Positions 22,329-23,565 of a DNA stretch of 23,565 nt are shown one piece after another (within the stretch, counting starts at the first letter, position 1; every line of letters starts with the position of its first letter). Source of the DNA: Spirochaetia bacterium. Its GTDB lineage: Bacteria > Spirochaetota > Spirochaetia > Treponematales > Breznakiellaceae. The DNA is taken from positions 1 through 23,565 of the forward strand of contig BNUY01000030.1 in NCBI GenBank assembly GCA_025997715.1, read 5' to 3'. The position numbers and the translations under genes were made by a program. Below the pieces are notes generated by a model. It was not told the DNA's origin. It saw only the letters and a list, made by a program, of their open reading frames with translations, and did no database searches.

Positions 22329-23209
22329 ATAAATTTTCAGTAAACGATATAAATGTTCTTGATTATTTTGGGAAAAAAGGTATTCGACATAAAAACCCAA
22401 TTCACTTTATACCTTTGTTTGATGAAATTCAAAAAAAATATCACATGAGCCGAGATGAAATTAGAAAATCTCTTGATTGTCTTGAAAAAATAGGATATGT
22501 TGAAGATCATCCAGTTATGGTATCATTAACAAAAGTATTTGATGATCAAATTTATGGTCAAAGGAGCAGAGCAGTGACGAATAGTTTTTCTTTAGAACAA
22601 AAGAAAGCAGCAAGATTTAAAATGCTTGCTAAATTATATGATTTATCGGATGGTTCGGAAAATGCAGTTTTTAATATTCACGAAATTGGTGAACTATTAA
22701 ATTTCCCTTCTGAATTAGTCGAACTAACTTATGAATATTTGTCTTCGGAAAGACTTATTGAATTTAAGGCATTAGGCGGTTTTGCAGCGATTACACATTA
22801 TGGTGTGATTCAATATGAATCTGCAATATCTGTACCAGACAACGAAACTAAATATTTTCCACCAGTTAATATTATAAACAATATATTGAATGTTGATTCA
22901 ATAGCAAATTCACAAGTACAAGTTGGTGTAAGTAATTCAACGCAAAGGATGAATATGAACAATGATTTCGCAGAAATTGCTAAATGGCTTGATTATGTTG
23001 AAAAAACATTGTTATCCGAAAATCAATCTATTGTACTTGAAAAAATCAAAGATGATATTGAGTTAATTAAGGTAAATATTGGTGCTGAAAGACCAAACAA
23101 AAAATATATAAATATTGCCTTAAATGCAATTAGAGATGTATTTATTGATTTAACATCAAATGTACTGTTTCAAACATTAATCAGTACCATGCCAAAGTTA
23201 ATTCCATAA
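22325..23209 (+). CDS. Tandem winged-helix protein with NSTQ-type spacer, companion of the MmeI-like gene
   Basis: This 294-residue protein overlaps the MmeI-like gene by 4 bp (ATGA) with GAGGA upstream. Residues 1-80 look like one winged helix (MSRDEIRKSLDCLEKIGYVED). Residues about 95-175 look like a second (FNIHEIGELLNFPSELVEL, then LSSERLIEFKALGGFAAITHYG). A segment FPPVNIINNILNVDSIANSQ and VQVGVSNSTQ follows, then a helical C-terminal part, DIELIKVNIGAERPNKKYIN, ending in a hydrophobic helix (DVFIDLTSNVLFQTLISTM). I recall the GGFxxITHxG...SQxQxGTxNSTQ pattern from many uncharacterised bacterial proteins, some near AbiTii-like C-terminal regions. The gene is strongly AT-rich. It could regulate, target or add an effector to the restriction enzyme; no enzymatic motif is visible. 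Confidence 0.75.
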   Translation: MNKFSVNDINVLDYFGKKGIRHKNPIHFIPLFDEIQKKYHMSRDEIRKSLDCLEKIGYVEDHPVMVSLTKVFDDQIYGQRSRAVTNSFSLEQKKAARFKMLAKLYDLSDGSENAVFNIHEIGELLNFPSELVELTYEYLSSERLIEFKALGGFAAITHYGVIQYESAISVPDNETKYFPPVNIINNILNVDSIANSQVQVGVSNSTQRMNMNNDFAEIAKWLDYVEKTLLSENQSIVLEKIKDDIELIKVNIGAERPNKKYINIALNAIRDVFIDLTSNVLFQTLISTMPKLIP

Positions 23210-23280
23210 AGGGATAAGGAAAGAGTCGCCTAGCATCTTTTTAAAGAGTATGGCATATTAGTTTTGCAAGGGGGAATTTT

Positions 23281-23397
23281 ATGGATCAGGCTGTACGGAA
23301 TGAGCTGAAATTGCTCACGGATATTATGGTAAGAATTGGGTGCCTAGTACAACAAATTAATTATGAAGGTGTACTAATGGCTATGAATGAGAATTAG
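23281..23397 (+). CDS. Tiny ORF, 38 aa
   Basis: This ORF of 38 codons encodes MDQAVRNELKLLTDIMVRIG and then CLVQQINYEGVLMAMNEN. GGGGGA lies five bases before the ATG, which is the main support. It sits in the gap between the winged-helix gene and the edge antitoxin-like gene, on the same strand. It looks amphipathic and helical. No family is recognised. Confidence 0.35.
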   Translation: MDQAVRNELKLLTDIMVRIGCLVQQINYEGVLMAMNEN

Positions 23398-23416
23398 TAA
23401 CAAAAGGAGAGAAAAA

Positions 23417-23565
23417 ATGACACCCGTAAAAGAAAAGACCGTTGAACTCATCAAGCGTTTGCCCGATAAACAGAATGCATATCAAAACTTGCTAAAATAC
23501 AAAGGTTCATTACCGGCGGATTTTGACTATGAGAAAGAACTGGCCGAAGCAAAGGAAGAAAAATA
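23417..23565 (+). CDS. Antitoxin-like protein, cut by right edge
   Basis: The last 149 bases encode MTPVKEKTVELIKRLPDKQN and then YQNLLKYKGSLPADFDYEKELAEAKEEK, reaching the window end in an incomplete codon beginning TA (Tyr or stop). AAAAGGAGAG lies seven bases upstream of the ATG. The short charged helical chain and the LPADFDYEKEL tail resemble antitoxins that pair with PIN or RelE toxins in spirochaetes, and a toxin gene would be expected just outside. The family assignment is from general appearance only. Confidence 0.55.
   Translation, partial: MTPVKEKTVELIKRLPDKQNAYQNLLKYKGSLPADFDYEKELAEAKEEK

Noticed and set aside
1..23565. tRNA, rRNA, transposase, integrase or attachment-site signals
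   Set aside because: None was recognised by eye on either strand. Without a computed search, small RNAs cannot be excluded.

Overview
The window looks like a chromosomal segment of a host-associated, carbohydrate-using spirochaete, most likely a Treponema of the termite-gut type. That placement rests on remembered resemblance of several small proteins (the 74-aa, 185-aa and CxxC-finger proteins), on the PIN/antitoxin style and on the sugar-transport content. It was not checked against a database. Most genes are moderately GC-rich. Two stretches, about 7.95-10.1 kb and 21.0-23.2 kb, are visibly AT-rich and look acquired.

Region 1 (1-6790, all minus strand) is a pentose/oligosaccharide uptake cluster. 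In transcription order it runs: XylF/ChvE-like lipoprotein, ChvE-like binding protein, GguA-like double ATPase, GguB-like permease, AraC/cupin regulator, and the N-terminal 176 residues of a GH120-type beta-xylosidase that runs off the left edge. A terminator-like hairpin sits between chvE and gguA, as expected where a binding protein is made in excess over its transporter. The logic is import of xylose or a related sugar, hydrolysis of xylo-oligosaccharides, and local AraC control.

Region 2 (6800-7936, plus) is a VapBC-like antitoxin/PIN pair with its own promoter and an orphan ORF tail. Region 3 (7961-10100, minus) is an AT-rich DUF262/HNH gene of the GmrSD type with a near-consensus promoter and a perfect 14-bp terminal hairpin. 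Region 4 (10170-13277, minus) holds a two-finger small protein and a WYL regulator-TPR-TPR operon whose cistrons overlap by 8 bp. A bulged palindrome covers the regulator's -10 element.

Region 5 (13330-14148, minus) is a pair of overlapping small genes of unknown function with its own promoter. Region 6 (14166-18069, minus) is a three-gene sugar-sensing cascade with overlapping cistrons: membrane-anchored periplasmic binding protein, LytS/YesM-type histidine kinase, and YesN-type REC-AraC regulator. It is the kind of system (compare XylFII-LytS/YesN) that controls sugar ABC transporters, so it may control region 1.

Region 7 (18102-23565, plus) begins with a small conserved protein and a class I aminotransferase. 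Two bases later comes an MmeI-like single-chain restriction-modification enzyme, then a 4-bp-overlapping winged-helix companion. The region ends with a tiny ORF and the start of an antitoxin-like gene at the right edge. The MmeI gene is compositionally mosaic: its target-recognition half is AT-rich. The least described parts are the MmeI companion, the WYL-TPR-TPR operon, and two genes that appear to be transcribed without leaders.
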